Source of the DNA: Allodiplogaster sudhausi
Taxonomy: Eukaryota > Nematoda > Chromadorea > Rhabditida > Diplogasteridae
Assembly (NCBI GenBank): GCA_945643635.1
Contig: CALZFC010000001.1
Span: 7,556,001-7,620,000, forward strand
Reading direction: 5' to 3'
Length of the DNA: 64,000 nt
The notes beneath the pieces were generated by a model. It ran no database searches, had not been told where the DNA came from, and worked only from the letters and a program-made list of their open reading frames with translations. Made by a program: the position numbers and the translations under genes. This document shows positions 33,101-43,870 of this stretch, in pieces. Every line of letters begins with the position of its first letter. Within the stretch, counting starts at the first letter, position 1.

Positions 33101-34403
33101 GAGAAGGACGTGACTGTCGTGGATATTTGGAGGGTTTGTATATTTATGTAGTTCATGTGATCGCATCGTCTTTTCTTCGTGTTTACAATTCCACGGCCAT
33201 GTTGAACCCGATGAATTTAAGAGTCTGGAAGCGATGTACGAGAAGGGAATGACGCGTGCGATTGGCGTGTCCAACTGGAGCGCCGAGCAGATTGAGCGCG
33301 TCCTCAAAGTTGCACGCCTTCCCATCCATAACCTTCAGGTAAAAGTTATTCATTGGAATATATTCTAATCCTACAGGGCATACTATGGATTCTGCAATTT
33401 ATCGCCTTTTTTTCTTTTCTAAAAATTTATTGCCAAAAAATTAGTTCAGAAACCCATAACTTCTAATGAATTTTTTTGTCGAAATTTGCAAAGTACTCTT
33501 TGGATTTTGTCTTAGAAACTTTGCTTGCTTTCTATCTCAATATCTCTTATATCGTTGCGTATTTACTTTTTCATCTGTAGCGTTTCAGTTCTTTCCTTTC
33601 TTTTTCCATCAATCGTTGTGAATGTCGTCACTTCGAAATGATTTGTTGAATAATTAAATGAATAAATAAATAAATGATACAAATATGATTGAAGGTGGAG
33701 CTGTACTTGTACTGGCCGCAAGAGGAGCTCGTTGAAGTGTGCGCCAAGCACGGCATCACGATCACGTCGTACGGCGGGCTCGGCTCGCCCGGCCGCGTCG
33801 ATTTCCCGCTCCCCTCCGGATGGGCGCCGGCGCCGAACCCTCTTGAAGATCCCGTCGTGAAGGAGCTGGCCGCCAAGTACAAGAAGACGCCAGCTCAAGT
33901 AGTAGCTACGCAAAGTTGCCTTTGTATTATTCGTATATGTACATTGAAATCTATATGAAAATTTGTATTTTTTCATTTGTCTACATTGAAATCCGTATGT
34001 AACTCTGTCAGATTCTTCTTCGTTTCTGCATTGACCGCGGCGTTGCCGTGATCCCGAAGAGCGTCAACGACGGCCGCCTCAAGCAGAACATTGACGTGTT
34101 CGACTTCAAGCTGTCGCCGAACGATCTCAAGACGCTGCTCGCGCGGCCACATCGACAGCGTCTCTTCCTTCAGGAATTGTATAGTTACTTCCATATACAA
34201 ACCTGTCGTTGGGACGTAAACTTAGCGCGGTGGTAAAACAGCTGACTAGCGAATATGAGGACGCGGGTTCGAAACCCACTGGGCACTATGAGCCAATCGG
34301 ACTCTCCTCGCCATTAATGATAAAGCTTCCGGCAAAACTGAGTACATCCTCTTCTTGCAGCATGATCGACCATCCCGAGGATGGCTTCGCTAGCGAACGC
34401 TGA
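33101..34403 (+). CDS. aldo-keto reductase, C-terminal half only (5' truncated)
   Basis: Five exons join in frame: 33,101-33,133; 33,222-33,338; 33,695-33,898; 34,012-34,178; 34,361-34,403, giving 187 residues to a TGA. The product carries AKR signatures: EKDVTVVDIWR, GMTRAIGVSNW, PIHNLQVELYLYWPQ, ITSYGGLGSPGR, TPAQILLRF, VAVIPKSVN, and the tail RQRLFLQEFMIDHPEDGF. AKRs are (alpha/beta)8-barrel NADPH-dependent carbonyl reductases of about 310-330 residues. The N-terminal ~120 residues with the catalytic Asp, Tyr, Lys and His are absent, because the sequence changes into palindrome 1 only 27 bp upstream of the first exon. The exon reads from a GTGCAG acceptor, so it once had an upstream exon. 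The surviving frame and splice sites are undamaged. The fourth intron holds a tRNA-like element. Confidence 0.88.
34209..34290 (+). repeat. tRNA-derived (SINE-like) element in an intron
   Basis: TTAGCGCGGTGGTAAAACAG resembles a pol III A box and GGGTTCGAAACCC is a perfect B box 35-40 bp on, the spacing of a tRNA. The acceptor arms do not pair, so it is not a functional tRNA. It lies wholly within the last intron of the aldo-keto reductase. Confidence 0.55.
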
Positions 34404-35719
34404 AGGATACTGCGATATGGAAAAATTGACAAAAGCTTTCAGTAGAGCGTGGCCATTGAGATTTGGAGGAGTACAACACGGCTAGACTATTAAATGCTTT
34501 TACCTTATATATGTTCTCGTTAAAGTTTATCAGTATAGTTACACGTATTAAATGCTATAAAACGCTTGATAACAAAATTGCGAAAATATTGTTTAAAAGG
34601 AAACGGATGAGCCAAAATATGTTATTGACTGTGACTTACTTTTTGTCGTCAGTTTTCTTGTGAGCGATAACCAATGATAAGTGTAATCATTAACAATTTC
34701 GTTGGTCCTTCAGAAATTTTTTTATCGCAGCATGCTCTATCGCAGACAGACATAAAAAAGAATTGTGGGGGAGTAACTGATGGTGAGAGGTTCTAGTACA
34801 GACTGACGCCTTTTGAATGCTTTTTTTACGCTCACTTAATAAGCCATTATGGAGATTATATGTATATTGGCCCTTACGAACGAATTACAAGTTTCCTGAA
34901 CTTGACGATTATTTATGAGCTATAAGCGCAATACCAATAAGCGCAGCGCCCAAAAGCGCAGCGGTCAGCCAGAAGCGTAAAATAAGGTAATTTTCGAGAG
35001 TATTACTCATTTTCACATACAATAACAATATACATTGTGACTGAAAAATATTTTCATCAACATTTACATATTTATTTGTTTCATCGGTCTAGTTAAAAAA
35101 ATCTGCTGGTGACCTCTCAGACAAAATAAGTTTTCAATAATATATGGAACATTGCTCTCCCTGCATAACACATGAACTTTTCAAAAGAGAATTACAAAAC
35201 AAGGATGTTCTCAGTCCACTCATAATGTTTAAATTATCAAATACAAAGTTAATTGTATGTATAGCATGATAAGAGTGAAAGGACGAGTGGGCGTGGCGAA
35301 GGATGGAGAAGGAAGAATGACTAAAGTTAAAATGAATGGATTTTCGAAGCGACTAGTCCAAGTATTTGAATGTGGAAAGAAAGCCATTTTTCAATTTCTT
35401 TTTTCCTGTTTTCTTTCCTCCGTGGAAATAAATAAATCAGTTCAAAATAGACAACGAAAAATTATGCCCCTCACAACTAGGATAGCACCAGGTCCTGTGA
35501 CGCTGTGCACATGCCACTTGATTTTGATGAAAACTTACACATAATGCTTTCTTCTGACTCAGGATACAGTAATTTCCTCCATACCTATCGTAGCCAATTG
35601 CACGGGATACAGTACATATGTATGTCATTAGATTGCTTTTGACAGGAGTCCAAATATAGGCTCAGGAATACTGTAGGCGTTTTCTTTATTTTGAGACACA
35701 AGCTCCATGTCATGTTCAG
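34404..35719. other. intergenic sequence, nothing recognised
   Basis: No supported gene. A short run of AGCGCA-type words lies at 34,927-34,980. Confidence 0.4.
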
Positions 35720-35812
35720 GTGCCCAAGTCGCTGATGCAAACCACGAGCAGCGCGGTGAGCGTCGTGAAGAAGCCGGTCGACGCGTCCGCCCCCGACAAG
35801 GACGCCAAGTGA
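35720..35812 (+). CDS. possible terminal exon of an unknown gene
   Basis: After a TGTTCAG acceptor the frame reads VPKSLMQTTSSAVSVVKK and then PVDASAPDKDAK before TGA. The segment is GC-rich with a strongly codon-like third position, unlike its AT-rich surroundings. The Lys/Ala-rich tail resembles in character the tails at 151-269 and 38,603-38,719. No upstream exon was found. Confidence 0.4.
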   Translation: MPKSLMQTTSSAVSVVKKPVDASAPDKDAK

Positions 35813-36060
35813 CTCGGCGGCCTACCCGCCCCTCTCCTATCGTACCCCTCCAACCACTTACCGTACCCTGGCCCTCACTTTATATATAAGAAAGTCGTAG
35901 ATAAAAGTATTTTGAGGCAAATTCACATGATTTTATTTGAATATCAATACGGAGAATCCGCAAAGAGGAGGGCAAAGAATCCGAAAGATGAAGGGAGATC
36001 GTTGATCGAATGCATCATTTAATGGATGAACGTTCGTAGTATGAAATACGTGGTATGAGG

Positions 36061-36450
36061 CCAAGTGTCTTCTTGCCAGTGTGGGTGACAGTCTGCACCC
36101 AAAATTATAATTCAGTTAAATGTCGGTGCGGGATTAAAGCGTAATTTGCAGCACAAATCCTGTCGATGCAACGTCATCCCCCGTCTTCCCCCGCCTCTCT
36201 CTCACCCTCCATCTCTCCCTCATCATCTCTCCCTCTGTGCTCACTTTCTCTTACTCTCCCCTTTCTTCTCTGACCTTTTCTCGTACTTTGCGTGTAGATA
36301 GATATTCCAAGAATAATAAGAGATGAAAAACAACAGGAAAGATTTGCATACAAGGTGCTAATTCACGTGTTTACATTGGCAAACTTGCCAAAAAGTGAGA
36401 AAGCATATTTAATCGGCTCATCTCGAGAAGACCAACGTAGACATCAACCA
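36061..36450 (+). repeat. diverged direct copy of part of palindrome 2
   Basis: Matches 38,880-39,275 in direct orientation (TTCAGTTAAATG, TTTGCAGCACAAATCCTGT, AAAAAGTGAGAAAGCATATTTAATC and flanks), with clear divergence, and therefore also the reverse of 39,900-40,290. It contains a TC-rich tract at 36,190-36,285. It shows the palindrome sequence belonged to an older repeat. Confidence 0.75.
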
Positions 36451-36912
36451 TAGTTTCAGATTCTGCGGGCAATATGTATATACACATCGTAAACTGCTGG
36501 AGATCATCCGGATCAGATTTCATTGCACTTGAAAAAACTTGATGGGAGGAAATGAGCAACAGGATTGCGGTGGATAAGTCCTATGTGCATATATCAATGT
36601 CTGCAGCTAATTTTAAGGAAGAGACTGGAAATGCTAATCAAAAGCTACTGTACAGCCAACAAGATGTTGGCATTTGACCAACGCGTCTGCTTCCGATTTA
36701 ATTTCACCTCGCAAATTCATGTTGAATTCGATTGGATGTGTTTTAATATTGGATAAGAGAGAGAGAGATATGTATGCGATTACATTTGCAGATGAAACGT
36801 TCACAATTGTCGATGATTGGTTGCAGAAACTAAATCATAGTACTATAATCTTCTTCATTACACCCACACCCACAGTTTCCTGTAGGGTGCTCTCAAAAGT
36901 AGTAATTGATAT
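36451..36912. other. sequence left of palindrome 2, nothing recognised
   Basis: No supported gene; short open frames lack splice or start context. Confidence 0.35.
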
Positions 36913-39312
36913 TTATAAACCTACACATGACATGTGGCCACCCGCTGCAGGAAAGATATTATTTCATAGTCAAGGTGTTCATGCTCATGTGAAAGATTAC
37001 GTAGTATTCATCCGGTTTTGTTCTTGATCTCCAGAGTTCTTAAGCGGTTATTTTTCTCGCAAAACAAGCGATCTTCGCTCTCGACGCTCGGAGTTCAAGA
37101 AACTTGGTTTCTGTTTTCTTATCTCGAATGTTTTCAAGAGAGAAGCTCCACCTCTTCTTTTCACGTTGGCTTTCTACAGCCCGCAGAACGATACCTAACT
37201 CCTCAAATTTGCCTCCTAACCAACTGACAACTCGTAACATAGCTCCAAACTCTTAAAAAATATTTGTAGTCTTTAAAGAGAATACAGAAAATTACCAACT
37301 ATGATCACTATATGATTCTGTCATTGAATAGGATCGCCTTCTTTTTAATGATCATTTGCCGCTTAAGTAATAATTTGTATTATTGAGGTTCATCCTATTT
37401 TATTTTGTTGAATATCTTTTTTTTCTACTTAATAAGGAAATACTACGTTTATAATGTCTACGAGATAACACTAGTTTTTCTTTCGACGTGATTTTATTTT
37501 TCTTTCCAAAACCTTTGAAAATGCCAAATGAATTCCCGCATTCGGGTGAAAGAAGGCTGGCAAAGCTGTGCGATAAGCTCAATATGCCAACAGTATCATG
37601 CTGTCTACAACATCAGAAATAGTACGAAAAGCAGAGATATAGTAACAGAATGCGTAAACATGGACATACATTTTGAGATGAATTTGACGGTGCCCGCCGT
37701 CTCTATTGCTGCTGCAAACCAACATGGAACTGCAAATTCAAGGTTTACGACTGCAAATCTTCGTCCATGTAATATTTACTCCTCGAAAGATCTCGATACT
37801 CCTCGAACAAGATGCTGGACTCGACTTTAATATATATGTACATCGTTTAATTTCTAGAACTTGCATTGTTAATTTTTGTAAAGCAAGATGGATTCCCGCT
37901 TTGTATGTTAGTTGGGAAAGAAAGATATATGTATGTAGTATGTATATTTTCTACGCCAGCTAACAACAGTGCTATTCCAGAAGAAAGAACACCCGAGCAA
38001 AAATGAAGTGCAGAAGGAATTAGTGTGATCAAATTAATCATTTCCTCATTGTCAGGCTTTTAACGTTATCTTTAAAGCAGCAATTTGCCACTACATCTAT
38101 GTACATATTCTTGTCCTGTTTGCTTTCATTCAGATTGTAATGCCGTAGTTTTCTTTTGTTTAATTAGACTACCATTTCATTGCAGATCTACAATGTTAGT
38201 TACAATACATATATGGAATGAAGCCTTAACTGAATCAGTGCGTTTTATTCGGGATATTCTTCCATATAATTTTTAAATTTCTCGAAATTTGTGGATATGT
38301 ACATACATAAATGGCAGAATTGAGGAATCGACAATCGTCGACTTTTTTATTTTCTTTATAGATTCGAAGGAAGATCGTTGAGACCGATGGATCTCTCTTT
38401 TGAAGGATTAGTAAGCATGATATGCGATTAATGTGAGAGTAGTATGAGGATTTAGGCAAAATACAACCGAGGGCGAACATTGCAAACGAACATCTCTGGG
38501 TGTTCGGCTTACTTGAGAGAAGCTTATGGTTAGTTGGATGAAATGGTGATGTTTGTCGTGCTCTCACATTCTCTCTCTCCTCCTCCCCCTTCTTCACTCG
38601 CTCACTCTCTCGCCTCTTTATTCTCTGTCGCCCTCTCTTTATCTCGGTCTTTCTCTCTTTCTGCCTTCGCTTCCTTAGCTACCGGCGCACTGATCATCTT
38701 CCGCGCCTTCGAGACGATCTCAATGTGAAACCGGAAGCATCGAATGCATCGCGCTTTTTATTGCTCTTCTTATCCAGGAGTCCTTATTTTCCAAAAAAAA
38801 AGATGTTTTCCCCGTAGACACTTAATCCGACCATCTTTTTCCATGTTCCAGCATTGCTGATCTTCTTATCAGCTGAAGGAAGCCAGGCCCAGTCTTCTGT
38901 CGAGCGCGGGTTACAAACCTAATATTTCAGTTAAATGACGGTGCAAGATAAAAGCCTAATTTGCAGCACAAATCCTGTTATTGCAACGTCACAACCTGCC
39001 TCTATCGCTTTCTGTCCACCTTCCCCCACCCCTTCCCGCTCTCTATCTCTCTGCTATCTCTCTCTCTCTTTCTCTCTCTCTTACTCTCCCATTTCCTCTC
39101 TGTTTTTCGGTCTCATATTTTGCGTGTATATAGAGATATTACGAAAATAATAAGACGTGAAAAATCAACTAATTAGATTCGCGGCGTGCATACGAGGTGC
39201 TAATGCACGTGCATACGTAGGCAAACCAGTCAAAAAGTGAGAAAGCATATTTAATCAGCTCATCATGGAGACGACAAGCGTGGCAGTGACCAAAGCATTT
39301 CTGATTCAATGT
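36913..39312 (+). repeat. palindrome 2, left arm (2.4 kb)
   Basis: Nearly identical to the reverse complement of 39,861-41,548 (x -> ~79,174 - x) and 43,154-43,870 (x -> 80,783 - x). The outer end coincides with TAAACCTACAC; its mirror at 43,870 is directly followed by satellite sequence. Confidence 0.95.
38603..38719 (-). CDS. possible terminal exon, left-arm copy
   Basis: After a CATTGAG acceptor the frame reads IVSKARKMISAPVAKEAK and then a charged Lys/Glu/Arg tail to TGA. A candidate upstream segment (about 38,905-38,815) reads RSTEDWAWLPSADKKIS, but the join is not resolved. The mirror copy is at 40,456-40,572. The tail runs into a GA tract, so part of the coding signal may be composition. 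Confidence 0.35.
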
Positions 39313-39860
39313 CTTTCGATATAGCGTGTATTTGCCATCACTGATTGCTTCAATGAAATCCTGATTAAAGTTATATATAATTTCTTGTAAGAAACACTTT
39401 TGCGAAGTGCCAGACATACATATTTACGAAGTTGCAGTCAGAGGCTAGGCCCGTTAGGCCAGCCGGCCCCAATTCCTCTGGCCGTGTCCCGGGTCGGGTA
39501 CAAAAAGCAAGTCGGGCTATTTTTTATGAGTTGTTATAACATGTGCTCTTTGCCAAATGTTTTTCTTTCCTTTCGTCAAAAGAGTCTTAGTCTCCAACAC
39601 CATAACATCAGTCAAAACATAAAGTCTTATGTAAAATCTTCCAAATCGTGTCCAAACGGGCCTACGGGGTTCCGAAATTCTAGAGCCCCAAAAACTATCG
39701 CCGCGCCGGTTTAGGCCCTTAACCACTTCTGGCTGTTGTATAAATACGACAAAAATTTGGTTATATGTACATACACACATTGCAGCAAAATTTTGATCTC
39801 GATGATCTCCAGCAGTTTGTTGTGTGTATGTCATGCATACGTAGATGGCTACATATTTGC
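39313..39860. other. palindrome 2 spacer (~550 bp)
   Basis: Unique sequence between the arms. It includes a GC-rich stretch at 39,440-39,500 and GGGCCTACGGGG-like sequence at 39,657-39,720. No gene supported. Confidence 0.6.
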
Positions 39861-40455
39861 ACATTGAATCAGAAATGCTTAGGTCACTGCCACGCTTGTC
39901 GTCTCCATGATGAGCTGATTAAATATGCTTTCTCACTTTTTGACTGGTTTGCCTACGTATGCACGTGCATTAGCACCTCGTATGCACGCCGCGAATCTAA
40001 TTAGTTGATTTTTCACGTCTTATTATTTTCGGAATATCTCTATATACACGCAAAATATGAGACCGAAAAACAGAGAGGAAATGGGAGAGTAAGAGAGAGA
40101 GAAAGAGAGAGAGAGAGATAGCAGAGAGATAGAGAGCGGGAAGGGGTGGGGGAAGGTGGACAGAAAGCGATAGAGGCAGGTTGTGACGTTGCAATAACAG
40201 GATTTGTGCTGCAAATTAGGCTTTAATCTTGCACCGTCATTTAACTGAAATATTAGGTTTGTAACCCGCGCTCGACAGAAGACTGGGCCTGGCTTCCTTC
40301 AGCTGATAAGAAGATCAGCAATGCTGGAACATGGAAAAAGATGGTCGGATTAAGTGTCTACGGGGAAAACATCTTTTTTTTTGGAAAATAAGGACTCCTG
40401 GATAAGAAGAGCAATAAAAAGCGCGATGCATTCGATGCTTCCGGTTTCACATTGA

Positions 40456-40572
40456 GATCGTCTCGAAGGCGCGGAAGATGATCAGTGCGCCGGTAGCTAA
40501 GGAAGCGAAGGCAGAAAGAGAGAAAGACCGAGATAAAGAGAGGGCGACAGAGAATAAAGAGGCGAGAGAGTG
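40456..40572 (+). CDS. possible terminal exon, right-arm copy
   Basis: Mirror of the exon at 38,603-38,719 with the same reading (SKARKMISAPVAKEAK). Candidate upstream segment around 40,270-40,360. See the left-arm entry for limits. Confidence 0.35.
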
Positions 40573-41548
40573 AGCGAGTGAAGAAGGGGGAGGAGGAGAG
40601 AGAGAATGTGAGAGCACGACAAACATCACCATTTCATCCAACTAACCATAAGCTTCTCTCAAGTAAGCCGAACACCCAGAGATGTTCGTTGCAATGTTCG
40701 CCCTCGGTTGTATTTTGCCTAAATCCTCATACTACTCTCACATTAATCGCATATCATGCTTACTAATCCTTCAAAAGAGAGATCCATCGGTCTCAACGAT
40801 CTTCCTTCGAATCTATAAAGAAAATAAAAAAGTCGACGATTGTCGATTCCTCAATTCTGCCATTTATGTATGTACATATCCACAAATTTCGAGAAATTTA
40901 AAAATTATATGGAAGAATATCCCGAATAAAACGCACTGATTCAGTTAAGGCTTCATTCCATATATGTATTGTAACTAACATTGTAGATCTGCAATGAAAT
41001 GGTAGTCTAATTAAACAAAAGAAAACTACGGCATTACAATCTGAATGAAAGCAAACAGGACAAGAATATGTACATAGATGTAGTGGCAAATTGCTGCTTT
41101 AAAGATAACGTTAAAAGCCTGACAATGAGGAAATGATTAATTTTATCACACTAATTCCTTCTGCACTTCATTTTTGCTCGGGTGTTCTTTCTTCTGGAAT
41201 AGCACTGTTGTTAGCTGGCGTAGAAAATATACATACTACATACATATATCTTTCTTTCCCAACTAACATACAAAGCGGGAATCCATCTTGCTTTACAAAA
41301 ATTAACAATGCAAGTTCTAGAAATTAAACGATGTACATATATATTAAAGTCGAGTCCAGCATCTTGTTCGAGGAGTATCGAGATCTTTCGAGGAGTAAAT
41401 ATTACATGGACGAAGACTCGCAGTCGTAAACCTTGAATTTGCAGTTCCATGTTGGTTTGCAGCAGCAATAGAGACGGCGGGCACCGTCAAATTCATCTCA
41501 AAATGTATGTCCATGTTTACGCATTCTGTTACTATATCTCTGCTTTTC

Positions 41549-43153
41549 TTTGCACTCCCTTCTTTCTTTTCCCAGGATCTCTATCCCTTGTCTTTTTTCT
41601 CTATCTTCATTTCTCACATATTCTCTTTCATATTGGCACACGAAAAATAAGAGCAAGAGAGAGAGAGAGAGAGACAGAGAGAGATGGCAAGAGAAAGAGA
41701 GAGATCTTTTGTACATGCCGGTTTATGCACATGGACAAGAAGAGGTGCGATTCGGCGTCCCCGCGTTGCCGAGACTGAAGTACCGATGCGGGTGAATGCG
41801 GATATTCTTAGTCGTCTCGCAGCGGCCTGTTTTGAAGATCACGCATGTTATTACTGGCAATTACTCATATACTACTTCTGCATGCCTATTTGGTTAAGGA
41901 AGGCCATCTTGGGAGCTTAAATCCTTGTCTCTTCTCTTGCACGCTCTATTTTCCTGGTGACTACCGTAGAACATCGTGTGCTGCTGCTTAAGCTGCTATC
42001 GAAATAAACTGAGGTGGAGATGAATTGTATGCTGATTGTAAGCTGAAGGAAGTTGACTCCCATGTGAATTGGAATTTGTTTGCCAAAAGTCAGTCAAATC
42101 TTTTATAATTTTTGAACAGCTTTTTCCATCTTAACCTTTAGACATTTTTTTTTTATCTGAAGGAACATACGTAAAAGCCTTTGAGCAGGTCCGCAGTCAA
42201 CGTACAGAGTGATTGCCGCGGGACTTGATGTCGCGTGTGAGACATCGTGGCGTTTTCCTATAACAAACATACTTACATATTTAAGTATTCAAATCAAAAG
42301 TTAATTAATGTTTCAATTTGCGCTCACCATCAGTTACATTTCGATGAAGTATTTCTTGAATTTGGAGAGACCTTTTGGATTTCCTTTTGTCGAACTATTC
42401 TCTATCTATCTACATACATGTTATGCATAGGTTTCTTATATGTAGGCACTTAGTGATAGTTTGATAGGCTCCAAACTGTTCGAGCAAAAGTGGACCTTAT
42501 GAGATGAATGACGAAACTTTCGGCTGAATAAAAAAAAGCGTATAAAAGTGCGAGAATAACAAATTCTTCAGAGCTTTTTCAAACTTTCTTATTTGAATTT
42601 CTCATGCTATACCCATTGACAAACTTCCATGATTGTTTTTAATAATTTAAAACCGTCATGACTCAGAATTTGAGTGAAGTTTAACCATATTCCATGCTGA
42701 ACCTGCGTAAAACTTGCATTATGTCTCAATTATATAGTGTTCGTTTATATTTCACTCGACTCTCTAAGCCAACCTTTTAAGAGTCTGTGAACTTTTCCAG
42801 CATCTGCAGTGCCTTTCTGAATTGCATATAAAACCGTCGTTGCCAAGAGTAGACGAACAGGGGAGAAAAGTCGCATGTTTCTGAACGATATTAATTATCA
42901 GCAATCATAAAAGGAATTAAGGAATACCGACGCCCAAACGCGGAGTTTTAATTCTCTATTGAAAATTCTTAAAATTATATGTAAATTGTCGCCAAACATT
43001 TTGCGCGAGTAATATTTGAATGTGCAAGGTTTTTTTTTCTGAACTCCCTTCCCCAAGAGAGGTTCAGAGATCGGATGCGAATAGGCGTTGCCTCGCTTTA
43101 TGCGCTTACTATATGAAGGGAGATTTGCTTTTTTTTATCATCCTACAACTTCT
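41549..43153. other. 1.6 kb segment present only in the right arm of palindrome 2
   Basis: Contains a GA run (41,655-41,705) followed by a GC-richer stretch. There, 41,743-41,792 reads EEVRFGVPALPRLKYRC on the plus strand between an ACAAG-type acceptor and a GTGAAT donor, a weak exon candidate. The rest is AT-rich with no supported gene. Confidence 0.4.
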
Positions 43154-43870
43154 CGTACTATTTCTGATGTGTTGTAGACAGCATGATACTGTTGGCATAT
43201 TGAGCTTATCGCACAGCTTTGCCAGCCTTCTTTCACCCGAATGCGGGAATTCATTTGGCATTTTCAAAGGTTTTGGAAAGAAAAATAAAATCACGTCGAA
43301 AGAAAAACTAGTGTTATCTCGTAGACATTATAAACGTAGTATTTCCTTATTAAGTAGAAAAAAAAAGATATTCAACAAAATAAAATAGGATGAACCTCAA
43401 TAATACAAATTATTACTTAAGCGGCAAATGATCATTAAAAAGAAGGCGATCCTATTCAATGACAGAATCATATAGTGATCATAGTTGATAATTTTCTGTA
43501 TTCTCTTTAAAGACTAAAAATATTTTTTAAGAGTTTGGAGCTATGTTACGAGTTGTCAGTTGGTTAGGAGGCAAATTTGAGGAGTTAGGTATCGTTCTGC
43601 GGGCTGTAGAAAGCCAACGTGAAAAGAAGAGGTGGAGCTTCTCTCTTGAAAACATTCGAGATAAGAAAACAGAAACCAAGTTTCTTGAACTCCGAGCGTC
43701 GAGAGCGAAGATCGCTTGTTTTGCGAGAAAAATAACCGCTTAAGAACTCTGGAGATCAAGAACAAAACCGGATGAATACTACGTAATCTTTCACATGAGC
43801 ATGAACACCTTGACTATGAAATAATATCTTTCCTGCAGCGGGTGGCCACATGTCATGTGTAGGTTTATGA

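Larger units (their letters stand above)
39861..43870 (-). repeat. palindrome 2, right arm with 1.6 kb extra segment
   Basis: Mirror of the left arm, except that 41,549-43,153 has no counterpart there. The left arm reads continuously across the site (reverse complement CTGCTTTTCGTACTATTT), whereas the right arm departs after CTGCTTTTC and resumes at TCGTACTATTT. Only a 1-2 bp overlap is seen and I find no inverted repeats at the ends, so insertion on the right or deletion on the left are both possible. Confidence 0.9.

Noticed and set aside
34209..34290. Functional tRNA gene
   Set aside because: A and B boxes are present but the acceptor stem does not pair and the anticodon arm is poor.
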